From positions 1,075,001 through 1,139,000 of the forward strand of contig OY720644.1 of the NCBI GenBank assembly GCA_963169105.1: 64,000 nucleotides of DNA, in the 5' to 3' direction. How positions within the stretch are numbered: position 1 is the first letter of the stretch; each line of letters starts with the position of its first letter. Below, one piece after another: positions 20,720 to 31,998 of the stretch. This DNA is from Ceriagrion tenellum. Lineage: Eukaryota > Arthropoda > Insecta > Odonata > Coenagrionidae. The position numbers and the translations under genes were made by a program. Below the pieces are notes generated by a model that saw only the letters and a list, made by a program, of their open reading frames with translations, was not told where the DNA came from and searched no databases.

Positions 20720-20810
20720 GGGAGTGAATAGGCGTTTGAGATGTGAACGTGGCGAAGGAGGGAGAAGGTGCGGTGGACGGCGGCAAGGAAGACCCTTGAG
20801 GAAGTGCTTA
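20720..20810 (+). pseudogene. RTE-family LINE 3' fragment (copy B, left part)
   Basis: The stretch ending GAAGTGCTTA matches the same point in copy A (3249-3258) and encodes a decayed form of the segment before the SMVGEKRE motif. It is cut at 20810 by the Harbinger-like insertion and resumes at 22016. Confidence 0.6.
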
Positions 20811-22015
20811 GGCCGTTTTCGAACTTGGCAAACGCCTAGTTAACTTGATATCAAGTTAACTTGATCCCAAGACCGACCGGGTAGAATCTTGACTTGACAC
20901 TTTCGTAGCCCTTTTAGGGTGGAAGAGACACCATGCGGCCTTCATTTCGTAAAACATACGAAAAGCGCTATCCGTGTCCATAATTATTGTGGGTGATTAA
21001 AGTGGATTACTTCTTTAAAATGCTTCCCAACCTTATACGGCAAAGTAACAGAGAATATTATTTTTAAAATCTTATTGCTTATGAATAAAATAATTCTCAT
21101 ATACCATAATATGGTGATTAACTAATATGCTTTGATTACTTGGGGCTGCGAAAGTGGACGACATATCGCTCACTGTATTTCACCACAATCAACGTCTTGG
21201 TGCAAAAAAAGGCATAATATTTTTTGCCTGTATGAAAAAACACGTAACAATATATAATGCATTACACTCCGAACTAACTACCTATGATCTCTGACTGTTG
21301 ACTGATAAATACGCGCGTTGTAACTAACATAATTAAGCTGAAAACAAATTACATTTACTCTGAAGGTTTATTGTCCCACTTCTTTGATGAATGCTGTGAA
21401 AACCTCTCCAATGTTAACGTTATTAACAATTATTATGTTCGTTAGCTAACAATAATACTGCCAATGAAATTATGGCTATTTTAGAGTACTTTCCATCGGA
21501 CCATAATTCTTTCATATAATTTCTTTCATCATTATTTCATTTCTTTTCCTTCCACAGTAAGGAAGATAGATTTTGTAGGTTCAATGAAGTAAACAAGGAC
21601 GGTACATTTACAATGTATGGAATTATTCACACAACTATTAGGTCTTACTACAACACACATAAACAACTATCTTTTATCAGTATATTCACATTTGAAAAGC
21701 CTTTAAATATAACGAATTCATCAATTTTTCCGCAAAAAAATAATAAATATCACACAATTATACGTAGTAATGATAAAATAGTATCCATTTGAAAGTTTCT
21801 TCACTTCTATCTTCCGTACAAGCCCATATTATCACACCCCGAGTTCGAACTTAAAACCTAGCAAGCATAGCAAGTCTCCTTTTTCGTTGACTTGGTATCT
21901 TTCCTCGATAGCTAGTGAACAAGCGCTTGGTGATGACTTGTCCATGACGTCATAGCTTTCGATGCGTACTAGGTTTCAAGGCAAGATGCTAGATTTGCCA
22001 AGTTCGAAAACGGCC
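20811..22015. mobile_element. PIF/Harbinger-like non-autonomous element with TTA target duplication
   Basis: GGCCGTTTTCGAACTTGGCA at 20811 is mirrored by a perfect 22-bp inverted end finishing at 22015. TTA precedes (20808-20810) and follows (22016-22018) the element. Joining the flanks restores GTGCTTAGTATGGTGGGC, which is exactly the sequence present uninterrupted at 3252-3269 in copy A. A 3-bp TTA duplication and GGCC-type ends fit PIF/Harbinger. The 1205 bases hold no transposase, so it would depend on enzymes from elsewhere. Confidence 0.75.
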
Positions 22016-22335
22016 TTAGTATGGTGGGCGAGAAAAGGGAATTTCTGAGCGATATCCGGGTAAGTCAAGGAAGGCGGCAGGAGGAAGTAATAATGGGCGA
22101 TGGGTCGATCGGGACTACGATAGAGAGAGGTTGTTCGATCATGATGTCGGGAAGATGTCGGTCAAGCGTGGAAGGGAAACAAAGAGAATAGGTTTTGTGG
22201 ACTGGATGAAGAAGGGTAGGACGAATGCTGAGGCGAAAAGGAGATACTACAGAGGGATGCGGCCCTGAAATTCTAGAAATACGGGAGGAGGTTCTCTAAC
22301 TTCCAACATAATATACATTTTACCGATAGACAACT
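22016..22335 (+). pseudogene. RTE-family LINE 3' end (copy B, right part)
   Basis: The sequence continues with SMVGEKREFLSDIR and then follows the tail of the other copies to GGAGGAGGTTCTCTAAC near 22290-22305. Stops break the frame. From about 22345 a short block (GGTTACAACCTAGACGTGG, then AGCTTGCGCGT) resembles the start of the larger RTE copy at 31010, which hints at a head-to-tail remnant. Confidence 0.6.
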
Positions 22336-25300
22336 TATATGAACACTTTACCGTGGGTTACAACCTAGACGTGGTGGAAGAGCTTGCGCGTGTCGGGTCA
22401 TGGAAAATACTTCTAAGAAAGCTCCATTTCCATAACAACAAAAGTTTGAAGGGAAAATTTACTGAATCAGGGATAGGATAATATCCCAAGGGGCAATAAC
22501 GCCATTTGGAGACGCATTCAGGTCCTGGACAATTTCTAGTAAAAATAACCAAACTCTTCAAAGCCTATTACATGGGCTTTAAGTTTGGCAATAAATCATT
22601 TTCTTAGCACATATCTAGAGCGTGTTTGACATATTTTGGCAAAAGATGCAACCTGGCGTTAGCACACAAATACTTGGATAATAACGCCAATCACCAATGT
22701 ACAGCTTTTAATTTTCGAGAACTACACACACTGACTAATTGTACGTTTATTACATTCGGTAACATTATTTTTCAACCAAGAGAGTTTCTCCTTTTCTTAC
22801 AAAAATATTTCGCAATAATTGTAAATAGAATATGAAGGCATTCGATTATGATAAAAAATTCGGCACAAAAAAATTGGACACTTCATTGCATACGTTTTAA
22901 TGGGAAATATGGGGAATAAGAAGGGATATTGCGTTTGTTCGAAAAGAGAAGAGAATGGAGAGCAGCAGGTAACCAATCAAAGGACTGGTGACAACTGATG
23001 AATCACAGAGACCTCCTCCTCAAACATTTTTGGTATTACTGATTACCTCCTCCATTTCCACTACAATTCGATCCTATCACATACCGTTTCGTCATTTGAA
23101 TGGAGAAAATCAACCCGACTGGATACCCTCCTTCTTAAACTTCATGACGAAAGATAATTTCTACATCAGCCGGCCATCGAGGTAGTTTAACCGACATCAC
23201 CCTGCGCATAATATTCAAAGGATTTTATAAAAGTTCTCGACTTTATAATTTTATCAAAATAGCAGCCACTGATCGCTTTTCTTTTCAAAATATCTGCCAA
23301 AAAAATTGAAGTTTTTTTCACAGTGATTCGGTACGACTGCGCGCTCCAGAGAGACGAAATGAAAAGGATTAAATCCTGACGCTTGATCGCGTCAGAAATG
23401 AAACTGTGTGTTCCTGGTTGGTATGGTGTTTCCAATAAAAGCTTAAATTTTGCAAAATAATCACGAAAATACATGGGGCTTTTAGGACACATTTTTCCAA
23501 ATCACTAGCCATTTTTTTCTTAAAATTGGGGCTTTTTTCCCCGCCCTCTGGTCATAACATACGGACAAAATCCATAATGCCATAAAAGAGCGGAAGAGAG
23601 AAGCAATGATCGGGCATTATGGGTTAATTATCAAAAGAGAACACGATTCCGAGACCTACAAACAGCATTAGCAAATTTCTCTTGCCTTTGCCCACCCCAA
23701 AACGGAATGGCGGTCAGGTAAAATTAATGAAGACATATTACAACGTTTTTGCGTAGCTAGTGTGCAAATATTCACCTCATGCTCCTCCTTGAATTTCTAA
23801 ATCAAATTCGAATACGGTCTCTCCGTTATGAGCGGAGGAGAATCTCGCTCCATTTATTTCCCTCGCCTATCACTTGGTTGACAAAGAACTCACCTGACTT
23901 TTTCACCTCCTCCCTCGGCCTCTCTCACGAAGGGACAAGACAAATAAGAGGAAGTCGAATGGAGGTCGAGGCCCTGGAGATAGAGAAGGTGGGGAAAGGG
24001 AAAATAGAGATAGGAAATAGAGATGTGGGAGCTAGGCTAGAGAGAGGACACCCGTCATGTCCAACTACCAGCGAGACATGGGTTAATGGAGCCGAAGTCC
24101 GATTTTGGTGGTGGAACCAATTTTCGTTTATGCACCTTTAGTGCGAAACTTTGCATATGTGCGTTTAATATTAATACGTAGAGGTGAAAGTGTAAAAATT
24201 GAATGTTACGGATTTGGTTTCTTGGTGATTTAACGCAACTTTAACACGTAGCCTATTTGGCACTTGCCATGTATATCGAGATAATTCGATTACCCATGAA
24301 AAGAGATTTTATCCCGAGTGCGAAATCAAACATTATCAAACCATATCATCAAAATTGGTGCTAGCAATAATCAAGGTATCATACAGAGTAAAAAAACATT
24401 TATTTACATGACTTTCACTAAACTTTAGAATACCATGCCGTAAACTCACAAAACTCGTAAAGCCATAAAAATGCTTTAACTAAGGAGAACTTATTAAAAT
24501 ATAACCCTTCTATCATTTAATAACAAGTCTGGAGATTTCCACCCCATTTGCAGATGTACATAAGTGTAGTACGGTCCACGGAGATGCTTTACTTACTCGA
24601 AGAGTCATTAAAATGTGCTCTGAATGACTCTCATTTACCGATCCAGCCACCTTACTGATTAAACCTATATCCCAAGTGGTTCATCTGTACGCGAGCGAAG
24701 CTGAATGACTGCGGAAGTGAGACAAGCATGCTCCATAATTTCGAGGGTCTATAGAGCGTTCCACATTTAATTGATAGAATGGGCCTATTAGTGGAGAACG
24801 GTGTTTCTAATTATCGAGTACAAGCCTAAAGCCTGTTAATAAAGCGCAGAACTGTTGCTCACTTAACATGCAATCGGAAGTTACAGGCTCTACTTAATGG
24901 AACTTAATTTCTAGGTGAATAAAAATACACAGTATTTTCGCACGAATTATATGATTCGGGAGGAGACCGCTCTTTCCACTGCTCGTCCCAGCCATCTCCA
25001 AGTCACATTTAACTTAACCACAGTCTCGCTTCTTCCCTAATAACTCCCTCTATTCTTCAGCATCCTACGAGTTTACAAAGGTGCTTGAGTCAAACATTAT
25101 ACGTTCTATTTGTAATGACACTTATACGTTGAAATCGCGGGTCGACCACACCAAATAAATCGCTTGGAAATGCGAAGTTTTCATCTACCTGATACATACA
25201 AGCCAAACAGGTAACATTGCACGGTTGAAGAGAGATATTAAACGATGCTGACGGGCCACTTACGAATACACTGAAGATTGGCCATAAATCGTTCCTCACG

Positions 25301-26413
25301 GTGTCAACCCAGAGTTGTTTCAATTCGAACAAAAATCAGCCACTTTCCTACAAAAGAATCTGCGGGAAGTTTTTGTGACTGGTATATACATACCATGAAA
25401 GGGAAGTTGGAAAGCGGCTAAGGTTTTCTTGGGACTTACCCCTCAGTTCTTACGCATATTTCTTCTGCTGCCAAGCATTAAAGTGCGCGCTATCTATTCT
25501 AGTACGTAGCATTGAGAAAATTAACACTAATACTGTATAAATGCCTAACTAAAGTGAATGAAGAGACAGTAGTTCATTCATACGATATAATCCATGTACA
25601 AGTGCGTTTTAGTCGACGGATTGCGTAGGACAGAAAGAGTTCATTTTACTCAACGACATTTCATATTTACACGTTCCGGTACTAATGGTTCATCTCAGCT
25701 AAGTTCGACAAAATTTTACGAGTAAATTCTGGTATAATATACGATTGGCCTCGTTTACTCCTGTCGGCTGCCCTGTAAAATAAAAATGAAAAAGAGCGGC
25801 TCACCGCAGCAGAACGCGGGGCCTGAATAGTGAATACTCCATAGTATGAAAATGCTTCTTTTCGGCACGATTATTTTCGTTTGGGATCACTGCACATGGC
25901 GCACCTACCGAAAGTACTGAAAAGGCGATCAATCCCTCGAGAATTACAAAAATCTGCATTATAATAATATCACTCACGCCGTGCCTGTCCGAACTTGAAC
26001 TGATGAGCATGATGTTAATAAGTTTATTTGTTACTTCTTTGGCGAATTCAGATTTTTTCAACTTAAATGGGAATAAAAGCATTGATTTCCTCTTTAAGGT
26101 TGGATATAAGCTACCCAGAAAGGCTCCATTGGAATTACAGAAGTCTCCGAGGAATGTCTTCTAACTATGCATAAAAGATTTTAATCAAACCGCTTTATAT
26201 ACTTGTCTGGAAGCTTTTTTCATGTCTTAGTCCAGTATAATAAAATAATATAAAAAATAAAATTCATAACTCCTTGTCCAATTGCATAGTCAGAATTACG
26301 TTCAATTAATACTACACATCACAAATTGACAAAGGAAGATGATTCTCCGGATCTGGAATATAATCACAGACCTCCTGTTCTCTAATTCTGCTTTGCGTTA
26401 AGGTGACTAACTC
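22336..26413. other. No recognisable gene
   Basis: This is 4 kb of AT-rich sequence. ORFs at 23187-23492 (-), 23779-24141 (+), 25090-25332 (-) and 25801-26082 (-) were read and show no domain, no signal and no splice context that would support a gene. No long repeat was noticed. Confidence 0.4.
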
Positions 26414-26472
26414 GCGATGAGAAATACTGATAAGTATATCTCATCAGTATACTTATCAGTATATCTCATCGC
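26414..26472. repeat. 59-bp palindrome
   Basis: GCGATGAGAAATACTGATAA and its reverse complement form 23- to 25-bp arms around a 9-base loop. The motif GACTAACTCGCGATGAGA just to the left recurs near 27090, so a dispersed repeat family is likely. Confidence 0.65.
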
Positions 26473-27765
26473 CACTCGATAGGACGTAGAGCTGTGCAGC
26501 AGCAATTAAAATATGCAAAAACAATGTATAAAGTGCGTAACAGTACTGATCTCCACAATAGCACCATTCAGTGTACAATTTAGTCCTGAAAAGGACTATT
26601 ATGTGTTATACTAAGAACTTCTAAAAAGAACTTAGTCAATGTGTTTAAAGTAGGAAAGCACTTCAGTACACGCACATCAAACAGGATATCAACTAAGTTC
26701 AGTACATCGTTGCCAAAGTTTTTAGAAATTAATTAACCTTTAAATAGATGTAAATGTAGGGTTTACTTGAAAAAATATTGTATTATAACAATCACATGAA
26801 TTTTTAGATATTTCTGGTGATATATATTGTTGAAAAGGTTTCATAAATCTCATAACCTATTTAGGCATAATCGCTGCACGACTCCATTATCGGCATTCGA
26901 TAAAAAAATCTTTTCGTAGACTAGTCTTCCTTGTGTTCATTTTTAATGCGATATTTCAGCTTTCCTCTAAATTTAGACATATTACAAATCAAAGCAATAT
27001 TCTTTTAAAGGCTCATGTGCATAACTAATGCAACCATGATGCCGCTAGAATTATGACTCACTCCGTCGCGAACCAACCTCCTTAAGCTGACTAACTCGCG
27101 ATGAGATAGTGATAACTGTTCCTTTCTTGTAGCAAGAGGTTTTGAAATACGGCCAAGCCTTTTGAGTCACCTTCGATGAACCGCAATTGGTAGTTCCGAA
27201 CACATCATCCGAAAACTCTCATCGTGATCGGAAATTCAGGAGCAGTAGAAGGCGAATCGGAGCGGAGAGCCCAAAATCCAAGGTCATATTTCTGATCCGA
27301 TAAACCTCATTCCTCCCCCACTTGGCAAGGCACACTTTTTCATTATTTTCGCCCAATTAAGACGACCAGCCATGGAAGTAAAAGACTCGTCAAATAATTT
27401 TCCAAAGTTATTTCATTAAGCTCGCATTGTGACGTCTTAGACCATAAGAGTCTGCCCCTAATGATCACACTGAGAGGTTGAAATATGAGCTCAGTAAAAA
27501 AACGAGTAAAAAAGGATAACTAGACTCGTTTACCACAATCAACAAAAAATTTCCACTTTGCCCTACCTTTGACTGCTGCATTTAATGTAACCATCCACCA
27601 AGCCGTCGCCTTCAAGTATTGTCATAACCTACGAACTTAGAAGCCCCCAAAATAATGGATTCATGATAGGGAATTTATAACCCTTAGGAAGAACCGTACT
27701 CTCCATGAGACTCTTATGAGGACGACAGGCTTCCTTAATAGGTTCACCGCCAGCTTAGGAAATAC
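26473..27765. other. No recognisable gene
   Basis: AT-rich, no supported ORF. It contains the second GACTAACTCGCGATGAGA copy near 27090. Confidence 0.4.
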
Positions 27766-27965
27766 TGTTTTGTCGATGAATAACTGTTACTAATACAACT
27801 TTTCTATTTAAATTATGCGACCCGGGTTTCAGTGAATATTCACCATCATCAGGCCTTAATTGAGATCTCAATTAATGCCTGATGATGTTGATTATTCACT
27901 GAAACCCGGGTCGCATTATTTAAATAAAAAAGTGGTATTAGTAACAGTTATTCATTGACAAAACA
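27766..27965. repeat. 200-bp foldback repeat with two opposed hammerhead-like cores
   Basis: TGTTTTGTCGATGAATAACT at 27766 is mirrored by its reverse complement ending at 27965, with one or two mismatches per 20 bases along arms of about 90 bases. Each arm carries CTGATGATG, a helix, GAAACCCGGGTC, facing outward. The left arm keeps a perfect helix II (GTGAATATTCAC); the right arm keeps a perfect helix I. Confidence 0.75.
27873..27918 (+). ncRNA. Candidate type I hammerhead ribozyme
   Basis: The order is TAATGC (helix I, 27873-27878), CTGATGA (27879-27885), a 15-base segment for helix II, GAA (27901-27903), ACCCGGGT (helix III, self-complementary), C at 27912 (cleavage-site C of GTC), and GCATTA (27913-27918). 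TAATGC and GCATTA pair perfectly. All invariant core bases of the hammerhead are present in the right order. Helix III has no loop, so activity might need dimerisation of two RNAs. Helix II is weak in this arm. The opposed copy lies at about 27812-27858 on the minus strand. Confidence 0.4.
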
Positions 27966-29116
27966 TTATAATGGAATACCACAAAGTTAAAGATGAACTA
28001 ATGAATTTAGGAAATACTATTATGGTAAGAGACTTGTGGCAATAAACTAAGACGGACATCGCATTACAAAAAAGCTAAAGCGTGACGAACGTCACTCTAA
28101 CCTTTGCTCATCAAGAGATGCATATGCATCTCTAAGAAATGTGTGGTTCGCTACGCTATGGCAACGAGGAATATTTCCACCACGAGGCTGCATACATCAC
28201 ATCTTTTGATTGGACATACGATGCTAAAAAAAAACACATCCAGCGAGTTCAGCGTATCAGCTCGTTAACATCTTATGTGCCGCACCACTCGTGTTACTTT
28301 CGCGACTATAAGGGTAATGTCGCAGTGTGAATGTAAAATGACAACAACTTGTGTTTACAAGTACTATTCCAATGTCACCACCGCTGATGATAAATTATCG
28401 TTTTTACCATGACTAAGACATTCGTTGTACCATAAATAATCCAAATTAATTTAGTAGATGCTAAAATAAAGGCCTACGAAATACACGGGTGACATTAGCC
28501 ACCAAATATGAACAGTAAAGCACAATAAGTAATAACCGATGTGTTCATCGATTAAGAAACAAACGGGCATGAAAGACTCATGTGCCGAAGTGAATTGGAA
28601 CTAAATTACGCCAAAATATCTTATAATCATGAAATAGGAATGTTCATGAATGACGACCATCCCAACATAAATGTAGCAAGGCTTTACACGTGCTGCCAAT
28701 CAGGTAAATCTTACTGCGTAACTCCTAAAATAACACCAACCAACTTCCTTCCACTGATAAAAGATGGGTGGCTAAATCTTCAAAAGTGGTTCATTTACAG
28801 GTCATAACTTGCAAAACCTATTGCCAAAATTTCCCCTCTCCCACTTTACAAAAACCACTCATCACCAAAAAACTTGCGAGCGCCAAAAATACTCGCAAAC
28901 ACCGTACGCGAATATCCCACGCGCATTGTGGCCTCGCGATTCGTTGTCTCGCGTTCGCTGTCCGCGATGGAACCACCAGCTCACTTCTATACTGAAAGTG
29001 ATAGTGGCGCACTGTATTCTGACCGACTTTCCCCCGCCAATCATCAGCCCGACAAGGATTCCCCTACTCCCGCAACTCATGCGCTGGTCAACTGACTCCC
29101 CTCAATCGCCAGCAGC
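27966..29116. other. No supported gene; CpG-rich at the right end
   Basis: The left part is AT-rich with small ORFs lacking motifs. From about 28870 to 29116 the sequence becomes rich in CG and is continued on the far side of the hAT element (30251-30310). It could be an old promoter or first exon, or the body of a GC-rich repeat. No splice site or protein could be assigned. Confidence 0.4.
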
Positions 29117-29124
29117 GTCGCGAC

Positions 29125-30242
29125 TAGAGCCCTGCAAAACGGCCTCCGTACTCAGCCACAATCGGTCGGCTGCTTATGAGTCATTTCCCATGCCACCTTT
29201 TTGACGTAGAAATGGGTGGAGAGCCCGCACTCTAGCGGAGTTATCGGAAACCTGCGGCCGAGTACAGCTACACTCGAAAACGTTCGCCGAGTGCAGTCAT
29301 ACTCGGCCGGCCGCCCAATAAATCGTGCCACACTTCCCATTGCTGCTCATAGCGCTCCAAGCTATAGATTTGACTGAAGCTCGCTCCCGTGGTGTTTGCA
29401 GGCATGGGTACTCCGCCATGTGTGCAAGACGCAAAAAAACAAATCCTCGATAAAATTTCAGACGGAAGGTGTATAGTGCAACCTAAAGCAAGGTCAAGCA
29501 AAGTATGGGAAAACTTTGACGTAGTGTACAACGTCAGTGCCATGCAAAGTGAAGACTATGTGCAGTGTCGTGCGTGCAAAACACTATTAAAATACTCTTC
29601 GAGTACAAGTCTTGTGGTCCACAAGTGTATATTTGCCGTTGACCCCGAAGCTTCACGTATTTATCGATTCCAAGAAATCAGTTACAAACAAAATCATGAG
29701 GACGAGAGAAAATGGTAAGCAATAATTCCCTCCAAACAGCCAATCTGTAATGTTATGACCTTTACTTCTCTTTAAAACGATGGGGGAATTGGCATTCGAA
29801 GGGTAAGAACCCGAAATTTTGACCCGGTTGAAAACCCGTGAACAATTCACTCGCTAAGTTGGCCGGGAAAGCACTATTTTTCGACGAAAGTTTAATCAGA
29901 TTGAATTACATTACAAGACATTTTATACAACTACATTATCTTTAAATGATGGGTTCAATATATTGAATAATATGCGTGACATTTCCATCACACAAAAGCC
30001 TTCATTATTGCTCAAAAAACTGCGTTAAGTCGAGTGACTGCACTCCGCCTAGCCTGTAACGCGCAAGCGAACTTGTAGGCGGACGCCCAAGCAGCTGCCG
30101 AGTCTGTTCACACTCGTCGGTTGATCGTGAACTCGGGGCGAGTGAGTGGCCGAGTAAAGCCAGACACGGTTGCCTCGGGACTCGATTGTCGACATTCGAT
30201 TCCGCCGGCAACCGAGCGTGGAAGGCGTTTTGCAGGGCTCTA
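29125..30242 (+). mobile_element. Short hAT element with 17-bp inverted ends and 8-bp target duplication
   Basis: TAGAGCCCTGCAAAACG at 29125 and its reverse complement ending at 30242 are perfect. GTCGCGAC (29117-29124) and GTCGCGGC (30243-30250) flank it and differ at one base; the first has the T2/A7 pattern preferred by hAT. Both subterminal regions carry many ACTCG/CGAGT motifs in both orientations, probably transposase-binding sites. At 1118 bp it can hold only a partial transposase. Confidence 0.85.
29404..29718 (+). CDS. BED-type zinc finger protein, hAT transposase N-terminal exon
   Basis: 104 residues from the ATG at 29404 to TAA at 29716-29718. The core reads SSKVWENFDVVYN, then VQCRACKTLLKYSSSTSLVV followed by HKC, a BED finger with the two cysteines, the SSTS turn and the HKC end usual for hAT transposases. 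The ORF ends in AAATG GTAAGC, where GTAAGC looks like a splice donor, so the stop may be intronic in the parent gene. The catalytic domain is absent from the element. The product, if made, could bind element ends without cutting them. A 5-codon extension upstream would need a GTG start. Confidence 0.6.
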   Translation: MGTPPCVQDAKKQILDKISDGRCIVQPKARSSKVWENFDVVYNVSAMQSEDYVQCRACKTLLKYSSSTSLVVHKCIFAVDPEASRIYRFQEISYKQNHEDERKW

Positions 30243-30250
30243 GTCGCGGC

Positions 30251-30560
30251 GCGTCGTCTCTACGCTGGGCCCGACATTCTTTTGAAACTGACCGCGGACA
30301 AGAAGGGACCTGCTGGAGTGGTGACTGGTGATCGTCTTCTATAGATCAAGTTTACGGTATTTAGCCTACGGGCTTGATTTCAATTGTAATACTTGTTTGT
30401 TTTATAAATGTTCTTGCTTGAAGTTAATCAAACTGGCTAATGTTGTTGTTATTTTCTCTCGTCTCCGCCTACCATTCGCAGTCTATTCACTCGCGACGTC
30501 AAGTCTTAGTGATTTGCGTTGCAACATATTGCCGTGACCAGGATTCTGGTCGAATCGTCT
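30251..30560. other. No recognisable gene
   Basis: The first 60 bases continue the CpG-rich sequence left of the hAT element; the rest has no motif. Confidence 0.4.
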
Positions 30561-30748
30561 GTTCTCTCCATGTTTTCGGGTTAGCTGCGTCAAGTTTTAT
30601 TCAGATGACGTTTCGTGGCCTATGCTGGCCACATCTTCAGATCAGGTCTGAGTGAGATCAGACCTGATCTGAAGATGTGGCCAGCATAGACCACGAAACG
30701 TCATCTGAATAAAACTTGACGCAGCTAACCCGAAAACATGGAGAGAAC
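30561..30748. repeat. 188-bp near-perfect palindrome with hammerhead-like cores
   Basis: GTTCTCTCCATGTTTTCGGG at 30561 pairs with its reverse complement ending at 30748. The two arms of about 90 bases differ at about one site near 30620/30689, and there is almost no spacer (centre near 30654). Each arm has CTGAAGA, GTGGCC/GGCCAC helix, GAA, ACGT, C. On the + strand these are 30669-30675 and 30695-30702; on the minus strand TCTTCAG is at 30634-30640. Confidence 0.8.
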
Positions 30749-31004
30749 TGCAATCCAGCGCTGCGAAAGCCTCAAACAGAAATTTAAACGTCTGTTCTCT
30801 GTTGGTGCGGAAGTGCAATTCTTGTTGTTTAAGCCTCGTAAGACGACTAACTTCCTCTGTATGCATTATTTTCTTGATATGTTCCTCTCCTAAATGGTTT
30901 TTCAGTTGTGGCTGTATCATCTTCATCTGAGCTTGAAGGTGCGGCAATCAAGGAACTTTCCACGAAGTAGAAATATATATGCCATCTATTAAAATATTCC
31001 CTTT
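30749..31004. other. No recognisable gene
   Basis: Short stretch between the palindrome and the RTE copy; one antisense ORF (30642-30947) has a charged, possibly coiled character but runs into the palindrome and has no motif. Confidence 0.35.
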
Positions 31005-31998
31005 CCGCGGACTACAACCTTGGTAGAAAGGCTTGCGCGTTCCAATGACCTCTAGAGCTGGACTGGCGGGAGCAATATATATTGCTCCCGGTAGGGCCAC
31101 CCATGCCAGATAGGTCGAAGGGTAGGAGCCAGACGAAAGGTAGTCCCGTGATAGTGCCACGTGAAGCACACTGTAGGGAAGTGGGGGTGGTAGACCCCTC
31201 ACGACTATTATACTACCCAGAAATGTGAATGTCGCTCAAAGAGAAATGAATCCTGGCAACTACGGGACGCCTCCCCCGATGCCTAGAGCTGGACTATGAT
31301 GCCGGGCCCGACACCCGCCCCATCCAATGGGGCGGGTGTAGGGGCCCCGCATCCGGGGAGGCAAGGCCCCAGAGGTCGCCATCTTACGAAACCCTAGCAC
31401 GACAGAGTCATCACAGGACACAAGAACCTCAAAGATAAGAAGAAGAAAAAGAAGAGAAGGAAAGTATGATAAAAATAGGGACTTGGATCGTTAGGACAAT
31501 GATGAGGGCTGGGGCTGGAAAATATTAAACGGGAGATTGATAAGAGAGAACATGGATGCCTTGGGGCTGCGTGAGGAGAGATGGAAGGACAGCGTGGACT
31601 ATTGGCGAGATAGTCTATAGTGGTGGGGTTGAAAGTCAACGTGGGGTAGCTATAGTACTCAACGCATAATCGGGATGATGGTAGTAAATATTGAACAGGT
31701 GAGCGACAGGATACTAGTGGTATAAATAAAAGCACGCCCTACAAATTTCGTATTAGTCCAGGTGTAAATGCCCACAAGCAATCATAGGGAGGAAGAGGAG
31801 GATGGGGCGTAGATAATCAGAGAAGTCCCGGGCAAGAAAAACCTATTAGTAATGGGCGACTGGGACGCAGTAATGGGGGAAGGGAGAGATGGGTATGAAG
31901 GGGGAGGGTTTGGATTAGGAACGGGTAATGATCGCGGTGAGATGGCAGTTGAATTATGTAGGAGAAATAAATGAGTTGTAACAAACACTTGGTTTAAA

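Noticed and set aside
23187..23492. 101-codon minus ORF
   Set aside because: No domain, no splice context, and an AT-rich setting; could be chance or an unrecognised repeat.
25090..25332. 80-codon minus ORF with two Cys-rich spots
   Set aside because: Spacing of cysteines fits no known finger and there is no start context or neighbour support.
30642..30947. Charged coiled-coil-like minus ORF
   Set aside because: Nearly one third of it is the palindrome read through, and the rest lacks any motif.
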